The notes beneath the pieces were generated by a model that saw nothing but the letters and a program-made list of their open reading frames with translations, did no database searches and was not told where the DNA came from. This document shows positions 61,985 through 64,000 of a DNA stretch of 64,000 nt, one piece after another. The DNA lies in assembly GCF_933775445.1 (NCBI RefSeq), contig NW_026089495.1:62001-126000 (forward strand). Direction: 5' to 3'. This DNA is from Argentina anserina. Taxonomy: Eukaryota > Streptophyta > Magnoliopsida > Rosales > Rosaceae. Position 1 is the stretch's first letter; each line of letters begins with the position of its first letter. The translations under genes and the position numbers were made by a program.

Positions 61985-64000
61985 GATACTCAGTTTGAAA
62001 GAAACACACACCCACAGTTGCAAAACTCTCAAATTCAATAGAAACTCGCATCAGAAAGCGTTACAGAAAGATACTCAAACGAGAAATGAAAAGATACACA
62101 ATTGGAATAGTAAAGATACGCAAACGATGTAAAGATACACAATTGGAATAGTATAGATACGCAAACAATGTAAAGATACTCAGTTTGAAAGAAACACACT
62201 CCCACACTTGCAAAACTCTCAAATTCAATAGAAACTTGCATCAGAAATCCGTTCAGAAAGATACTCAAACCAGAATTGAAAACATACACAATTGGAATAG
62301 TAAAGATACGCAAACGAGGTAAAGATACTCAGTTTGAAAGAAACACACTCCCACACTTGCAAAACTCTCAAATTCAATAGAAACTCGCATCAGATAGCCG
62401 TTCAGAAAGATACTCAAACCAGAATTGAAAAGATACACAATTCGAATAGTAAAGATACGCAAATGATGTAAAGATACTCAGTTTGAAAGAAACACACTCC
62501 CACACTTGCAAAACTCTCAAATTCAATAGAAACTCGCATCAGATAGCCGTTCAGAAAGATACCCAAACCAGAATTGAAAAGATACACAATTGGGATAGTA
62601 AAGATACGCAAACGATGTAAAGATACTCAGTTTGAAAGAAACACACTCCCACACTTGCAAAACTCTCAAATACAATAGAAACTCGCATCAGAAAGCCTTG
62701 CAGAACGATACTCAAACCAGAATTGAAAACATACACAATTGGAATAGTAAAGATACGCAAACGCTGTAAAGATACACAATTGGAATAGTAAAGGTACGCA
62801 AACGATGTAAAGATACTCAGTTTGAAAGAAACACACTCCCACACTTGCAAAACTCTCAAATTCAATAGAAACTCGCATCACATAGCCGTTCAGAAAGATA
62901 CCCAAACCAGAATTGAAAAGATACACAATTGGGATAGTAAAGATACGCAAACGATGTAAAGATACTCAGTTTGAAAGAAACACACTCCCACACTTGCAAA
63001 ACTCTCAAATGCAATAGAAACTCACATTAGATAGCCTTACAGAAAGATACTAAAACGAGAAATGAAAAGATACAAAATTGGAATAGTAAATATACGCAAA
63101 CGATGTAAAGATACACAATTAGAATAGTAAAGATACGCAAACGATGTAAAGATACTCAGTTTGAAAAAAACACAGTCCCACACTTGCAAAACTCTCAAAT
63201 GCAATAGAAACTCGCATCAGAAAGCCTTACAGAAAGATACTCAAACGAGAAATGAAAAGATACACAATTGGAATAGTAAAGATACGCAAACGATGTAAAG
63301 ATACACAATTCGAATAGTAAAGATACGCCAACGATGTAAAGGTACTCAGTTTGAAAGAAACACACTCCCACACTTGCAAAACTCTCAAATTCAATAGAAA
63401 CTCGCATTAGATAGCCTTACAGAAAGATACTCAAACGAGAAATGAAAAGATACAAAATTGGAATAGTAAATCTACGCAAACGATGTAAAGATACATAATT
63501 GGAATAGTAAAGATACGCCAACGGTGTAAAGATACTCAGTTTGAAAGAAACACACTCCCACACTTGCAAAACTCTCAAATGCAATAGAAACTCGCATCAG
63601 AAAGCCTTACAGAAAGATACTCAAACGAGAAATGAAAAGATACACAATTGGAATAGTAATGATACGCAAACGATGTAAAGATACTCAGTTTGAAAGAAAC
63701 ACACTACCACACTTGCAAAACTCTCAAATGCAATAGAAACTCACATTAGATAGCCTTAAAGAAAGATACACAAACGAGAAATGAAAAGATACAAAATTGG
63801 AATAGTAAATATACGCAAACGATGTAAAGATACACAATTAGAATAGTAAAGATACGCAAACGATGTAAAGATACTCAGTTTGAAAAAAACACAGTCCCAC
63901 ACTTGCAAAACTCTCAAATGCAATAGAAACTCGCATCAGAAAGCCTTACAGAAAGATACTCAAACGAGAAATGAAAAGATACACAATTGGAATAGTAAAG
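61985..64000 (+). repeat. Diverged mixed-type right end of the window
   Basis: Returns to T, G and Q units with many private changes, for example CGAGGTAAAG near 62,317, CAATTGGGATAG near 62,589 and 62,930, CGCTGTAAAG near 62,762 and CACATAGCCG near 62,879. One unit near 62,670 combines ACAATAG with AGAAAGCC, breaking the usual linkage. A 719-bp offset links about 63,000-63,280 with 63,719-63,999. The array runs off the edge. Confidence 0.85.

Larger units (their letters stand above)
1..64000. repeat. Satellite DNA array of 148/149- and 189/190-bp units, whole window
   Basis: Every stretch I read is a copy of one unit that begins GATACTCAGTTTG and ends CAAACGATGTAAA. Units are head-to-tail with no inversion and no interruption. 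Single-module units are 148 or 149 bp and two-module units are 189 or 190 bp. The 149-bp consensus is 35% GC with 69 A against 28 T on the + strand. Both window edges fall inside units, so the array continues outside. No known satellite family is recognised. Long homogeneous arrays with higher-order structure are typical of eukaryotic heterochromatin; placing it at a centromere is inference only. Confidence 0.98.

Noticed and set aside
1..64000. Hundreds of 60-350 residue open frames on both strands as genes
   Set aside because: They repeat with the satellite period, overlap in several frames, and open or close according to unit length. None has a recognisable domain or any unique flank.
1..64000. 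CRISPR array
   Set aside because: Units are contiguous homologous copies with no unique spacers, they are far longer than CRISPR repeats, and there are no cas genes.
1..64000. Telomeric or subtelomeric simple repeat (the minus strand of CACACTCCCACAC reads GTGTGGGAGTGTG)
   Set aside because: This TG-rich stretch occurs once per unit and is not itself tandem. No telomere repeat array is seen.
1..64000. CENP-B box
   Set aside because: The consensus has no CGGG and nothing close to the conserved positions of the 17-bp box.
1..64000. Simple GATA (Bkm-type) repeat
   Set aside because: GATA is frequent, but always as GATAC heading blocks of 19-23 bp or longer, not as a tetranucleotide run.
1..64000. 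tRNA, rRNA or structured ncRNA genes, promoters and terminators
   Set aside because: I saw no conserved RNA motifs, box A/B pair, or inverted repeats beyond CAATTG in the consensus.
1..64000. Firm assignment as a centromere or to a named species
   Set aside because: Sequence alone shows a satellite with HORs. Centromere function and lineage need chromatin data and database comparison.

Overview
The whole 64 kb window is one uninterrupted tandem satellite array. It enters at the left edge already inside a unit and leaves at the right edge inside a unit, so neither end of the array is seen. I found no gene, RNA gene, transposon or unique sequence in it. A homogeneous array of this size, with multi-kilobase higher-order repeats (HORs), points to eukaryotic heterochromatin such as a centromeric, pericentromeric, subtelomeric or sex-chromosome block. 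I do not recognise the satellite family and cannot name the lineage.

The basic unit starts at GATACTCAGTTTG. It is 148 or 149 bp with one copy of a 41-bp module and 189 or 190 bp with two copies; rarer units carry three (230/231 bp) or four (271 bp). By hand count the 149-bp consensus is 69 A, 30 C, 22 G and 28 T (35% GC), so the + strand is strongly A-rich. About 375 units are present, estimated from length rather than counted. Internally the unit reads as two diverged copies of a 41-43 bp GATAC repeat, one of them split by a 65-bp segment.

Units fall into linked sequence types. X has ACAATAG with AGAAGCC (148/189 bp). T and G have TCAATAG or GCAATAG with AGAAAGCC (149/190 bp). P and Q have AATCCGTTCAG or ATAGCCGTTCAG, usually with AGAATT. 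These types form domains:
- about 1-10 kb: X and T mixed, 22-unit HOR of 4,083 bp
- 10-18 kb: mixed, 9-unit HOR of 1,454 bp
- 18.1-19.3 kb: short 339-bp and 190-bp duplications
- 19.3-30.1 kb: G/P/Q, 2,912-bp repeat containing a 986-bp X island
- 30.2-41.6 kb: almost pure X, 12-unit HOR of 2,147/2,188 bp nested in a super-repeat of 4.6-5.2 kb
- 41.6-54.7 kb: G/P/Q, 17-, 9- and 25-unit HORs sharing one core
- 54.9-62 kb: mostly X, 14-unit HOR of 2,239 bp
- 62-64 kb: diverged mixture

Many minus-strand open frames exist because the 189-bp unit is exactly 63 codons without an in-frame stop. I treat them as products of the repeat, not genes. The notable content is the array itself: its nucleosome-like unit lengths, modular copy-number variation, nested HORs, chimeric junctions that record unequal exchange, and recurrent CpG-type variants.
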